Assembly: GCF_000687875.1 (NCBI RefSeq)
Contig: NZ_JHYG01000001.1
Span: 413,656 to 477,655 of the forward strand
Source: Acidocella facilis ATCC 35904
GTDB lineage: Bacteria; Pseudomonadota; Alphaproteobacteria; Acetobacterales; Acetobacteraceae
Reading direction: 5' to 3'
DNA length: 64,000 nt
In this document: one piece after another, positions 37,130-48,185 of the stretch
Layout of the letters: each line of letters starts with the position of its first letter
Numbering within the stretch: position 1 is the first letter of the stretch
Notes under the pieces: model-generated
What the model was told of the DNA's origin: nothing
Database searches by the model: none
The model's input: only the letters and a program-made list of their open reading frames with translations
Position numbers and translations under genes: made by a program

Positions 37130-37889
37130 AGGAATGCCCCGCCCGCAGCGCTGCACGCACGCGGTGCGCGACATCGGCGAAGACCGCACTATCGCGCAAG
37201 GCAAGATCACGGGTGCGTGGGAGATCGCTCTCAATGATTTCAACGATCCGGCCCGGGCGCGGCGACATGACGACGATGCGGGTGGAGAGAAACACCGCCT
37301 CATCGATGGAATGGGTGACAAAGCCGCAGGTGAGGCCTGTCGTGCGCCAGAGGTCCTGGAGATGCAGGTTGAGGCCATCGCGGGTGATCTCGTCGAGCGC
37401 GCCGAAGGGCTCGTCCATCAGCAACAAGGAGGGCTCAAAGGAGAGTGCTCTGGCGATGGAAGCGCGTTGCTGCATGCCGCCGGAGAGTTGCCAGGGAAAT
37501 TTCTTCGAGAAGGCGGATAGCCCGACCAGATCAAGATAGCGCGCGGCGCGCTGCTGACGCTCCTGTTTTGGTAGCCCCATGATTTCCAGAGGCAGCATCA
37601 CGTTGCGTTCGATATTGCGCCAGGCATAGAGGGCCGGCGCCTGGAATACATAGCCGTAGGCACGCGCGCGCCTGGCCTCGGCGGCGCTGACGCCATTCAC
37701 CTTCAATTCGCCGCTGGTCGGCTGCACGAGATCAGCGATGGCGCGCAGCAACGTGGTCTTGCCGCAGCCGGAGGGGCCGATGAAGGAGACAAAATCACCT
37801 GGCGCGATGTCCAGGCTGATCCTCTCAAGTGCGACCGTGCCTTTGAACTCAACGCGCAGATCACGCGCCGAAACAGCCGGGAGCTTCAT
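37122..37889 (-). CDS. ABC transporter ATP-binding protein (NMT1/SsuB type)
   Basis: 255 residues from the ATG at 37889, which has AAGAGGG a few bases upstream; an ATG at 37907 that overlaps the previous stop would add 6 residues. Walker A GPSGCGKTT, Q-loop VFQAPALYAWRN, signature LSGGMQQR, Walker B LLLMDEPFGALDEITRD and switch His in FVTHSIDEAV are all intact. It energises the pyrimidine-type importer. Confidence 0.92.
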   Translation of the reverse strand: MKLPAVSARDLRVEFKGTVALERISLDIAPGDFVSFIGPSGCGKTTLLRAIADLVQPTSGELKVNGVSAAEARRARAYGYVFQAPALYAWRNIERNVMLPLEIMGLPKQERQQRAARYLDLVGLSAFSKKFPWQLSGGMQQRASIARALSFEPSLLLMDEPFGALDEITRDGLNLHLQDLWRTTGLTCGFVTHSIDEAVFLSTRIVVMSPRPGRIVEIIESDLPRTRDLALRDSAVFADVAHRVRAALRAGHSYD

Positions 37890-37903
37890 CGAGCCCTCTT
37901 GGT

Positions 37904-39160
37904 TCATGCCGGGTGTTTCTGCGCCAGGCGCGCATCTGTCGCCAGTACGGCCTGCAGCAGCACATCCGCGCCGGCGGCGACATGCGCGGGCTCTGCGCTC
38001 TCCGCCTCGTTATGGCTGATGCCTTTCTCACAAGGCACGAAAATCATCGTCGTCGGCGCGATTTTGGCGATGTAGGCGGAATCATGTCCGGCACCGGAGA
38101 CGATGCGGCGCGCGGAAAGGCCGAGATCACTGGTGGCGCGCTCGACGGCGGCGATGCAGTCAGCATCGAAATGCACAGCAGGGGAATCCCATATACATTC
38201 GAAGGTGAAGCTGATGCCGGTGCCGAGAAGGATTTTCTCGAATGCGTCCTTCACCTCTTTTTCCATTTTCGCCACAACCTCATCGTTGGGGTGACGAAAA
38301 TCAATGCTGAAGAAAACTTCACCTGGAATGACGTTGCGGGAATTCGGCCGCGCCTCGATGAGGCCGACGGTGGAGACGGCGTCCGGCCCGTGCGCCAGGG
38401 CGATGGCCTGGACCACCTGGATCATCTTGGAGGCAGCGACCAGCGCATCCTGGCGCATGCGCATCGGCGTGGTGCCGGCATGGCAATCCATCCCCGTTAC
38501 CGTCACGCCGTACCAGCGCATCCCCTGCACGCCGGTGACGATGCCGATGGATTTACCTTCATCTTCCAGGATCGGCCCCTGTTCGATATGCAGCTCGAAA
38601 TGCGCGGCGAGCTTGTGGGCGCCGCAGGCTTCCGCGCCGACGAAGCCGATACGCTTGAGCTCATCGCCGAAGCGTAGGCCCTCACGATCCTCGCGCTCGT
38701 AGGCGTAGTCCTTCGAGAATACACCGGCGAAGACGCCGGAAGAGAGCATCGCCGGGGCAAAGCGCGCGCCTTCCTCGTTGGTCCAGTCAATCAGCTCGAT
38801 CGGGGCGTTGGTCTCGATGCCCGCATCGTTGAGACTACGCAGCACTTCCAGCCCGGCGAGCACGCCAATGATGCCGTCAAACTTGCCGCCGGTCGGCTGG
38901 GTATCGAGATGGCTGCCGATGGCGATCGGCGGCAGGCTGTTATCCTTACCCGGCCGGCGGGCGAAGATGTTGCCCATATCGTCATAGGAAACATCGCAGC
39001 CCGCGGCGGTGCATTTATCGATCAGCCAGTGGCGGACCTGGGCGTCGAGGTCCGTCAGCGTCAGGCGCTTGATGCCGCCTTTTTCCGTGCCGCCGATTTT
39101 CGCGGTCTCGATGATGGTCTCCCAGAGACGGGCGGCATCCACGCGTAGGTTGGTGTTCAT
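37904..39160 (-). CDS. Zn-dependent N-carbamoyl amidohydrolase (beta-ureidopropionase type, M20 family)
   Basis: A 418-residue M20/hydantoinase-carbamoylase enzyme. Metal motifs: GSHLDTQP near residue 82, GKFDGIIGV near 92, NEEGARF near 127, HIEQGP near 192, and SHNEAE near 385. MDCHAGTTPMRMRQDALVA near 224 is the dimerisation/lid segment. In this operon it most likely cleaves N-carbamoyl-beta-alanine to beta-alanine, CO2 and ammonia, the last step of reductive pyrimidine degradation. Allantoate amidohydrolase and L-carbamoylase share the motifs; context favours the pyrimidine role. Confidence 0.87.
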   Translation of the reverse strand: MNTNLRVDAARLWETIIETAKIGGTEKGGIKRLTLTDLDAQVRHWLIDKCTAAGCDVSYDDMGNIFARRPGKDNSLPPIAIGSHLDTQPTGGKFDGIIGVLAGLEVLRSLNDAGIETNAPIELIDWTNEEGARFAPAMLSSGVFAGVFSKDYAYEREDREGLRFGDELKRIGFVGAEACGAHKLAAHFELHIEQGPILEDEGKSIGIVTGVQGMRWYGVTVTGMDCHAGTTPMRMRQDALVAASKMIQVVQAIALAHGPDAVSTVGLIEARPNSRNVIPGEVFFSIDFRHPNDEVVAKMEKEVKDAFEKILLGTGISFTFECIWDSPAVHFDADCIAAVERATSDLGLSARRIVSGAGHDSAYIAKIAPTTMIFVPCEKGISHNEAESAEPAHVAAGADVLLQAVLATDARLAQKHPA

Positions 39161-40428
39161 TGGGCTGGCTCCGCCACGCGCATCGGGTTATTCGGATGCT
39201 GCTTCCAGGTGAGATGCGTTGCCGTCGCCTGCGGGACCATGGTGATGCAGCCGCTCACCGGGCACACATGCGAACAAAGATTGCAGCCGACACATTCATC
39301 ATCGATCACCTCATAAATCCTCTTCTCGCCGGTCTCTTGCAGCTTGATTGCCTGATGGGCCGTATCCTCGCAAGCGATATGGCACAGCCCGCAGCCGATG
39401 CAGGCGGTGGGGTCGATGCTGGCGATGGTTTTCCAGGCCAGATTCAGGTCGTTCCAATGCACGAAATTCTTCACCGCTCGGCCGGTGACATCATCGATGC
39501 ACGCATAGCCCTTCTCATCCATCCAGTTGGAGAGACCGCTGATCATGTCTTCGACGATACGAAACCCGTAATGCATGGCGGCGGTGCAAACCTGCACACT
39601 GCCCGCCCCCAGAGCCAGGAACTCCGCCGCGTCGCGCCAGCCTGAGATGCCGCCAATGCCGGAGATAGGCAGGCCCTTGAGGGAGCGAGCAATTTCACCG
39701 ACCATGCGCAGCGCGATGGGCTTCACCGCCGGGCCGCAATAGCCGCCATGGGTGCCGAGGCCATCAACGGCGGGTTCCGGCACCATATTGTCGAGATCCA
39801 CCCCGGTGATGGAAGTGATGGTGTTGATGAGGCTGACAGCATCCGCACCGCCACGCCGGGCGGCTTCGGCGGGTTTGAGAATATCCGTGATGTTGGGCGT
39901 GAGCTTCACAATCACCGGCATCCGGCTATAATGTTTGCACCAGCGCGTGACCATCTGGACATAATCCGGCACCTGGCCGACGGCAGCGCCCATGCCGCGC
40001 TCGCTCATGCCGTGCGGACAGCCAAAATTCAGTTCGATGCCGTCAGCGCCCGTGGCTTCCACCAGCGGCAGGATGCGCTTCCAACTCTCCTCCTCACACG
40101 GCACCATCAGGCTGACCACGACGGCGCGGTCCGGCCAGTTGCGTTTCACCGTGCGGATTTCGTCGAGATTGAGGTGCAGAGGACGATCGGTGATCAGCTC
40201 GATATTATTCATGCCCATCAGACGCTGGCCGTTATAGCCAATGGCGCCATAGCGGGAACTGACATTCACCACCGGCGGATCCTCGCCCAGCGTTTTCCAC
40301 ACCACCCCGCCCCAGCCGGCCTTGAAGGCGCGCTCGACATTATAGGCTTTGTCGGTGGGTGGGGCGGAGGCGAGCCAGAACGGATTGGGTGCCTTGATGC
40401 CGGCGAAATCGATGCGCAGATCAGCCAT
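39157..40428 (-). CDS. preA: NAD-dependent dihydropyrimidine dehydrogenase subunit PreA
   Basis: A 423-residue protein. The FMN-binding TIM barrel opens with DFAGIKAPNPFWLASAPPTDK, and NFGCPHGMSERGMGAAVGQ near residue 133 is diagnostic of dihydropyrimidine dehydrogenase. Two C-terminal [4Fe-4S] motifs follow: CIGCGLCHIAC near 343 and CVGCNLCSHVC near 380. With PreT it reduces uracil and thymine using NADH. It overlaps preT by 8 bases and the amidohydrolase by 4. Confidence 0.95.
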   Translation of the reverse strand: MADLRIDFAGIKAPNPFWLASAPPTDKAYNVERAFKAGWGGVVWKTLGEDPPVVNVSSRYGAIGYNGQRLMGMNNIELITDRPLHLNLDEIRTVKRNWPDRAVVVSLMVPCEEESWKRILPLVEATGADGIELNFGCPHGMSERGMGAAVGQVPDYVQMVTRWCKHYSRMPVIVKLTPNITDILKPAEAARRGGADAVSLINTITSITGVDLDNMVPEPAVDGLGTHGGYCGPAVKPIALRMVGEIARSLKGLPISGIGGISGWRDAAEFLALGAGSVQVCTAAMHYGFRIVEDMISGLSNWMDEKGYACIDDVTGRAVKNFVHWNDLNLAWKTIASIDPTACIGCGLCHIACEDTAHQAIKLQETGEKRIYEVIDDECVGCNLCSHVCPVSGCITMVPQATATHLTWKQHPNNPMRVAEPAQ

Positions 40429-41800
40429 TGAGTTCGCCTTTCATGTAGGCGTTGATGCTTTGCGCGGCGCGCTTGCCATCGGCCACGGCCTGGACTGTGA
40501 GATCCTGGCCGGGGATGCAGTCCCCGCCTGCGAAAACGCCGGGCAGCGAGGTTTGCAGATCTTCATTCACCACGATGCGACCGGCGCGGATTGCGGGCAA
40601 GGCTTCGTCTTCCGAAATCTCCAGGCTCTGGCCGACGGCTTTCAGCACCATGTCGGCGCGTAAGATATAGCCATCCTCGCCCAGAACCAGCCGGCCATCT
40701 TCCAGCTTGGTGCGGGCAAAGCGGATGCGTTGCACCGCCCCCTGCCCTTCCAGCGCCACGGGTGCCGCCCAATGGCGGAAATCCACCCCGTTCACCAGGG
40801 CCCAATCCTGCTCCACGGCGGTGGCCGGCATATCCTCGCGGCCGCGGCGATAAACCAGACTTACCTGCTCCGCGCCGAGCCTCTTGGCTTGCACGGCAGC
40901 GTCGATGGCCGTGTTGCCGCCGCCGATCACCACCACATGGCGGCCGACCGGCACATCCGATTTGTCGCTGGATTGGCGCAGATTTTCGATGAAGCGCACG
41001 GCATCCATCACGCCTTGCAGTTCCTCGCCGGGAATGGCGAGCGCCTTCACGCCGGACTGGCCGATGGCGAGACACACCGCATCATAATCGCGGCGCAGCG
41101 TGCCGAGATCGAGTTCCCGCCCCAGCGCCTGGTTGGGAATGATCTTGATACCGCCGATGGAGATGATGAACGCGACTTCGCGGGCCGCGAAGTCATCCGC
41201 CATCTTGTAGGCGGCGATGCCGTATTCATTGAGCCCGCCGGGCTTGGGCTTGGCATCAAAAATGGCGACAGCATGGCCTTGTTTGGCCAGCTCATGCGCG
41301 CAGGCGAGGCCGGCCGGGCCGGCGCCGAGGATGGCGACGCGTTTGCCCGTGGACGGCGCGCGGGTGAAAGGATGCTGACCGCTCGCCGCCGCGCGGGCCA
41401 TGGCGGCGTCCGTCGCCACGCGTTGCAGCGCGCCGATCTCCACCGGCTTATGCTGCTGGGCGGTGCGCACGCAGGCGCCCTCGCAAAGAATTTCCGTCGG
41501 GCAGACCCGCGCGCAAGCGCCGCCGAGAATGTTCGCTTCTAGAATTTTGCGGCCAGCGCCTGCGAGATTGTCGGTGGCGATGGCGCGGATGAAGCCGGGA
41601 ATGTCGATGCTGGTCGGGCATGCGGCGATGCAGGGCGCATCGTAGCAGAAATAACAGCGCGCGGCTTCGATAGCGGCTTCGTCGCGGCTCAGCAGCGGGT
41701 GCGCATCGGCGAAACATTCCGCCAGGCGCGCTACAGGCACGCGCGACGCGGCAATATCCCCACCGCCCAAATTATAAACAGAGTCTCCGGTGGCGCTCAT
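40421..41800 (-). CDS. preT: dihydropyrimidine dehydrogenase subunit PreT
   Basis: A 459-residue flavoprotein. The N-terminal iron-sulfur domain has CYFCYDAPCIAACPTSIDIP near residue 48 and GGACARVCPTEILCEGAC near 92. FAD-binding GAGPAGLACAHELAKQGH is near 154 and the NAD-binding GGGNTAIDAA near 290. It passes electrons from NADH to PreA. It is the first gene of the leftward operon, divergent from the RutR-like regulator. Confidence 0.94.
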   Translation of the reverse strand: MSATGDSVYNLGGGDIAASRVPVARLAECFADAHPLLSRDEAAIEAARCYFCYDAPCIAACPTSIDIPGFIRAIATDNLAGAGRKILEANILGGACARVCPTEILCEGACVRTAQQHKPVEIGALQRVATDAAMARAAASGQHPFTRAPSTGKRVAILGAGPAGLACAHELAKQGHAVAIFDAKPKPGGLNEYGIAAYKMADDFAAREVAFIISIGGIKIIPNQALGRELDLGTLRRDYDAVCLAIGQSGVKALAIPGEELQGVMDAVRFIENLRQSSDKSDVPVGRHVVVIGGGNTAIDAAVQAKRLGAEQVSLVYRRGREDMPATAVEQDWALVNGVDFRHWAAPVALEGQGAVQRIRFARTKLEDGRLVLGEDGYILRADMVLKAVGQSLEISEDEALPAIRAGRIVVNEDLQTSLPGVFAGGDCIPGQDLTVQAVADGKRAAQSINAYMKGELNG

Positions 41801-41829
41801 GAAAGCTCCCGATTGGATCGCAAATCCAG

Positions 41830-41864
41830 CTTGACCAAAGCTGATTAAACAGTCAAGTTGTTTA
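41830..41864. promoter_or_regulatory. Candidate RutR-type operators between preT and the regulator gene
   Basis: Two overlapping inverted repeats lie in the 113-base divergent region: CTTGAC (41830-41835) with GTCAAG (41852-41857), and TAAACA (41846-41851) with TGTTTA (41859-41864). TTGACCA at 41831 matches half of the E. coli RutR site TTGACCA-NN-TGGTCAA, but the other half is spaced apart, so the binding mode would differ. Confidence 0.45.
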
Positions 41865-41913
41865 TCAAGATAGCGAAACAGAAATATATCCCGCGAAAAT
41901 CAGGATAAATTTT

Positions 41914-44033
<2,120 letters not shown>

Positions 44034-44043
44034 AGCGAAAGAC

Positions 44044-44106
44044 GTGGGGCGGTTTTGAAAAAACTCCCCATTTGAAAAAGCTCCCCACACCGCCAAAAAA
44101 CTTTTG
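44044..44106 (-). terminator. Terminator-like element between pydB and the MFS gene
   Basis: GTGGGG (44044) pairs with CCCCAC (44083-44088), with two internal T/A-rich repeats (GAAAAAACTCCCC, GAAAAAGCTCCCC), followed by GCCAAAAAACTTTTGC ending 8 bases from the MFS stop. A divergent copy of the same family. Confidence 0.55.
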
Positions 44107-44113
44107 CTCGCTT

Positions 44114-45319
44114 TTAGCCGATGCCTTTCATCAGCACCGCCTGGCGCAGCTTCCAGGTCAGTGTCAGCGCGCCCAGCACAATCAGCAACCCGAGCAGGAA
44201 CACCGTCGGATAGCCCAATTGCGCCGCCACCAGCCCGGCCAGCGGGCCGGTGAGGCCCATCGCGATATCCATGAACACGGTATAGATGCCAATCGCCGCC
44301 CCACGGCTGCCGGCGGCGACCGGGTGCAGCGCCTCCACCGCCAAGGCCGGAAACACCAGCGAGAACCCGAACCCGGCCAACGATGCGCCAAGCAGCGCGA
44401 TCAGCGGCGCCGGGGCCAGCCAGATCAGCGCCAGCCCCACCGCCTCCACCATGAATGAGACCAGAGCCGCGCGAAACCCGCCGAACCGGCCGATCGCCCC
44501 GGCCAGGACGATGCGCACCAGCACGAAGCTGACCCCGAAGGCGGTGAGCGCCAGCGATGCCCCCTCCCAGCCATGGGCGACATAATAGAGCGCCATGAAC
44601 GCGACGATGATGCCAAAGCCGAAAGAGCCGCCGGCCAGCGCCAGCCCGTAAGGGGTCATCTGCCGGACGACGCGCCAGGCGCTCATCCGCACCGCGCCCA
44701 CCAGAGGCGGCACAGCCGGGATCCTGCCGGTGAAATAGAGGCCGATCAGCGGCAGCACCATCGCCACCGCGCCGAGCAGATGCAGCCCGCCCCAGCCCGC
44801 CAGCAACACGCCCAGAGGTGCCCCCGCCGCGATGCCGCCATAGGAGGAGACGCCGTTCCAGGAAATCACCTCGGCGGTGGCGGCGCTGCCGACCCGGCCG
44901 ATATTCCAGGTGACGCAGCCCGTGCCGGTGCCGCTCTCGGCAATGCCGAGCAGCAGCCGGCTTGCCCCCAGCCAGAGCAGGATCACCAGCGGCGTGTGGC
45001 AGAAGCTGGCGATGAGGATGCAAAGCCCGTTCAACGCGCCAAAGATCAGCCCGCAGATGACGATGGTTTTTGCGCCACGCGTGTCCGAAATCCGCCCGGC
45101 CAGTGAGCGGCTGACCAGTGTGGCGGCATATTGCAGGCTGATGATGGCCCCGGCCAAAGCGGCGCTATAGCCCAATTTGAAATGCACCAGGCTCGGAAAC
45201 ACCGCCAGCGGCAGGCCGATCAGCAGATAATTGATGCCGTTGAGCAGGGCGACGGGCAGAATGCGCAGGGTGCGCTGGCCTTTGGTCAGGCTATCCGGGG
45301 GCGGCTTGGGGGCGGTCAT
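44114..45319 (-). CDS. MFS transporter (YhhS/arabinose-efflux-like)
   Basis: A 401-residue protein with 12 predicted transmembrane segments. GRISDTRGAKTIVICG near residue 76 is the loop 2-3 MFS motif, and GIAESGTGTGCVTWNIGRVG near 126 resembles motif C of exporters. Substrate unknown. It is convergent with pydB and is separated by 66 bases from the thioesterase, so it may or may not share that transcript. Confidence 0.85.
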   Translation of the reverse strand: MTAPKPPPDSLTKGQRTLRILPVALLNGINYLLIGLPLAVFPSLVHFKLGYSAALAGAIISLQYAATLVSRSLAGRISDTRGAKTIVICGLIFGALNGLCILIASFCHTPLVILLWLGASRLLLGIAESGTGTGCVTWNIGRVGSAATAEVISWNGVSSYGGIAAGAPLGVLLAGWGGLHLLGAVAMVLPLIGLYFTGRIPAVPPLVGAVRMSAWRVVRQMTPYGLALAGGSFGFGIIVAFMALYYVAHGWEGASLALTAFGVSFVLVRIVLAGAIGRFGGFRAALVSFMVEAVGLALIWLAPAPLIALLGASLAGFGFSLVFPALAVEALHPVAAGSRGAAIGIYTVFMDIAMGLTGPLAGLVAAQLGYPTVFLLGLLIVLGALTLTWKLRQAVLMKGIG

Positions 45320-45385
45320 GGCGCGGCTTTATTAGGCGGTTTGGACCAACCCGTACATTCCGCCGGCCATGCGGCGGGCACAACC

Positions 45386-45910
45386 TCACCCCGCGAATTG
45401 CGCCTCCAGAGCCGCCCAATCCAAGGCCCAGCTGGGGGCGGGCGGCCCGTACGCCGCTGCGTCAGGGCGCAGCCCGGCCAGCACCGGGCCCGGCGGCACC
45501 AGCTTGCCGGCTTTCACGAAGCCCGCGCGCATCGCCGCCTTGCAGGCGATGCCCTCCGGCCCGATGAAAACCTGCTCCACATACATCCAGCGCTCATCCC
45601 AGCCGAGCAGACGCGTCTCCAGCGTGAAGCGCGCGAAAGGGGCGAGCGGGCGGCGAAAGCGCAAGGCGGAGCCGCCCAGCACCACCCCCAGGCGCTGCGC
45701 GCGCATCGCCCGCCACACGCCTGAGCGCAGGATCAGATCCGTGCGGCCGAGATCCATCAGCGCCAGATAGCGGGAATTGGTGAGATGCAGGTTGAGATCG
45801 AGATCCAGCGGCCAAACCCGGAAGCGCACCCGCGAGACCTCCTCCAGCCCCAGCGCCTTGCCGCGCCAGGCGCCAAGGATGACGCATAGCAGCCGGAAGA
45901 TCAGATTCAT
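45386..45910 (-). CDS. acyl-CoA thioesterase family protein (hotdog fold)
   Basis: A 174-residue 4HBT-like protein. RFRVWPLDLDLNLHLTNSRYLALMDLGR at about residues 29-56 is the signature of the THEM6/YbgC-like group (D...N...Y...MD). It probably hydrolyses acyl-CoA or acyl-ACP. It overlaps fadD by 4 bases, so it works with fatty acid activation. Confidence 0.8.
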   Translation of the reverse strand: MNLIFRLLCVILGAWRGKALGLEEVSRVRFRVWPLDLDLNLHLTNSRYLALMDLGRTDLILRSGVWRAMRAQRLGVVLGGSALRFRRPLAPFARFTLETRLLGWDERWMYVEQVFIGPEGIACKAAMRAGFVKAGKLVPPGPVLAGLRPDAAAYGPPAPSWALDWAALEAQFAG

Positions 45911-47565
45911 GACGCGGCCTTGGCCTGTGCCACAGCGGCCTGCTCCTCCGCCACCAGATCCTTGCGCGAGAGCTTGCCGACCACGGTTTTCGGCAGGCTG
46001 GCACGGAATTCGATGCGCTTGGGCCGTTCCACCGGGGAGAGATGATCCTCGAGGAAGGCCTGCAGCTCCGCCTCGGTGACGCTGGCCCCTTCATGCAGCG
46101 TCACATAGGCTTTCGGCACCTGGCCGCGCCTGGCGTCCGGAATGCCGATCACCACCGCCTCATGCACAGCCGGATGCCGGTAGAGCGCCTCCTCCACCAT
46201 CCGCGGATAGACGTTATAGCCACCGGAGATGATCAGATCCTTGATCCTATCGACCAGGAAGATATAGCCATCCGCGTCGATATAGCCGACATCGCCGGTG
46301 CGCAGCGCGCCCTCCACCATCACCTTCGCGGTCTCGTCCGGGCGGTTCCAATAGCCCAGCATCACTTGTGGGCCGCGCACGCAAACCTCCCCCAGCTCAC
46401 CAGGCGGCAGCACACGGGAAGGTTCGTCCAGCCCACGGATTTCGACAATGGTTCCCTCCACCGGCAGGCCGATGGAGCCATCGCGCACCGCGCCGAAGAT
46501 ATTGCAGGCGACCACCGGCGAGGCCTCGGAAAGCCCGTAGCCCTCGACCAGCTGGCAGCCGGTCAGCGCCTCGAACTGGGTGCGAATTTCCGCCGGCAGC
46601 GGTGCCGCGCCGGAGACGCAGAAGCGGATGGAGGCCAGCTCCCATTTCTCCTTCGCCGCCGCCTCGTTGATATTGGCATAGATGGTCGGCACGCCGGGGA
46701 AGAAGAGCGGGCGGGTGCGCGCCAGCGTCTTGCGCAGCAAGGCTTTGTCATAGCGCGGCAACAGGATCATGGTGAGGCCGAGCAGCACCGAAAGATTCAT
46801 CGCCACCGTCATCGCCAGCACATGGAAAAGCGGCACCAGCGTGAGCATGCCGGCACCAGCCTCGATCTCGGGCAGGCGGCGATCCACCTGGGCGCAATTG
46901 GCGGAGAGATTGGCGTGGCTCAGCATCGCCGCTTTCGGGATGCCGGTGGTGCCGCCGGTATATTGCAGCACCGCGATATCGTTTTGGGGATCGCACGGCA
47001 CCGGGCGCGGCGCCCCCGCGCCCGCCCCAAGTTCTGCAAACCGCACCACCCGCGCATCCGCCGGCAGCCGTGCCAGGCTCTTGCGCCGCGTCAGCCAGAA
47101 GCCGCAGCGTTTGACGACATCCAGGCTCTCCAGCATCGAGCCGACGATGAGATGGTCCAGCCCGCCATCGGCGACGATGGGGGCGAATTTGTTATACAGC
47201 TCCGCGACATCGAGCGTCACGGCGATCCGCGCGCCGCTATCTTTCAGAAAATGCCGCAGCTCGCGCTCGACATAAAGCGGGCTGAGATTCACCACGATGC
47301 CGCCCGCCTGCAGGATGGCGAAATAGCAGATGACATAATAAGGCGTGTTCGGCAGGCAGAGCGCCACGCGCGTGCCCTTCTCCACCCCCAGCCGCTGAAA
47401 CCCGGCGGCGGCGCGCGCCACCAGCCGGCCAAGCTCGGCATAGCTCGTGCGTTTGCCGAGGAAATCCAAAGCGGTGATCTGCGGCCATTGCGCCACGGCG
47501 CGTTCCAGCAGCGCATGCACCGGCACCGCCGGGATGCTGCCGTGACGGCTATCAAATTGCAGCAT
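45907..47565 (-). CDS. fadD: long-chain fatty acid-CoA ligase
   Basis: A 552-residue AMP-forming ligase. The P-loop LQYTGGTTGIPKAAMLSHANL is near residue 195, EGYGLSEASPVV near 337, the adenylation Asp in LRTGDVGYID near 425, and the C-terminal Lys in LPKTVVGKLSRKDL near 530. It activates imported fatty acids with CoA. It lies between a DUF2147 gene and a thioesterase in a leftward unit, divergent from fadL. Confidence 0.93.
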   Translation of the reverse strand: MLQFDSRHGSIPAVPVHALLERAVAQWPQITALDFLGKRTSYAELGRLVARAAAGFQRLGVEKGTRVALCLPNTPYYVICYFAILQAGGIVVNLSPLYVERELRHFLKDSGARIAVTLDVAELYNKFAPIVADGGLDHLIVGSMLESLDVVKRCGFWLTRRKSLARLPADARVVRFAELGAGAGAPRPVPCDPQNDIAVLQYTGGTTGIPKAAMLSHANLSANCAQVDRRLPEIEAGAGMLTLVPLFHVLAMTVAMNLSVLLGLTMILLPRYDKALLRKTLARTRPLFFPGVPTIYANINEAAAKEKWELASIRFCVSGAAPLPAEIRTQFEALTGCQLVEGYGLSEASPVVACNIFGAVRDGSIGLPVEGTIVEIRGLDEPSRVLPPGELGEVCVRGPQVMLGYWNRPDETAKVMVEGALRTGDVGYIDADGYIFLVDRIKDLIISGGYNVYPRMVEEALYRHPAVHEAVVIGIPDARRGQVPKAYVTLHEGASVTEAELQAFLEDHLSPVERPKRIEFRASLPKTVVGKLSRKDLVAEEQAAVAQAKAAS

Positions 47566-47567
47566 GC

Positions 47568-48050
47568 TCAGCCTCCCGCGCAGGGGGTGGGCGGAGCCGG
47601 CAGACGGGTCCAGGTTTCGGAGCGGCCGAGCAGCGGGATGCCGACATAGCCGCGCACATGCAGCGTGCCGTCGGGGGCCAGATGCATCACCGATTTATAG
47701 GTTTTGCCGTTTTCGGGATCGTAGATCCAGCCGCCTTTCCAACTGCCCGGCCCATCCGGGGTGAAGCGGCCGAGAATCGGCAGACCGCAGAGCGGGCGGT
47801 TTTGCAGCGCGGCATTGCTGTTGTGAATATCGGTCTTGGGCTTGCCCTGCGCATCCAGCGGCGCGCGCAGCCATTCGATTTTGCCACAGAGATCAGCACC
47901 GCACGGCGCGATCTCGATGCCAGCCTTGCCGGTCTGGTCCAGCCACCAGCCTTGCGGCGAGGGCTGCGCGCTGGCCGGGGCGCCCAACAGCGCCCCGGCG
48001 GCGAGCGCCGGAAGAAAAATCGCCAGGCGGCGGAAAGTGAATGCTTGCAT
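47568..48050 (-). CDS. exported DUF2147 protein
   Basis: 160 residues from the ATG at 48050, preceded by AAGGGA; earlier in-frame ATGs exist at 48056 and 48080. The signal peptide ends near GAPASA. GWWLDQTGKAGIEIAPCGADLCGKIEWLR at about residues 35-63 and the C-terminal GYVGIPLLGRSETWTRL are typical of DUF2147. It is a small periplasmic or outer-membrane beta protein of unknown role, in one unit with fadD and divergent from fadL. Confidence 0.83.
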   Translation of the reverse strand: MQAFTFRRLAIFLPALAAGALLGAPASAQPSPQGWWLDQTGKAGIEIAPCGADLCGKIEWLRAPLDAQGKPKTDIHNSNAALQNRPLCGLPILGRFTPDGPGSWKGGWIYDPENGKTYKSVMHLAPDGTLHVRGYVGIPLLGRSETWTRLPAPPTPCAGG

Positions 48051-48185
48051 TTCCATCCCTTTTTGGTATTTAACATACACAATACGTCAGGTAACGACTC
48101 TATTCAACAATAAAGACGCGGCGTGACGGCAAAGACGCACACGGGACCTGGCCCTAGAAAGAAAGCTGAGGAGGAAAGCGGTATC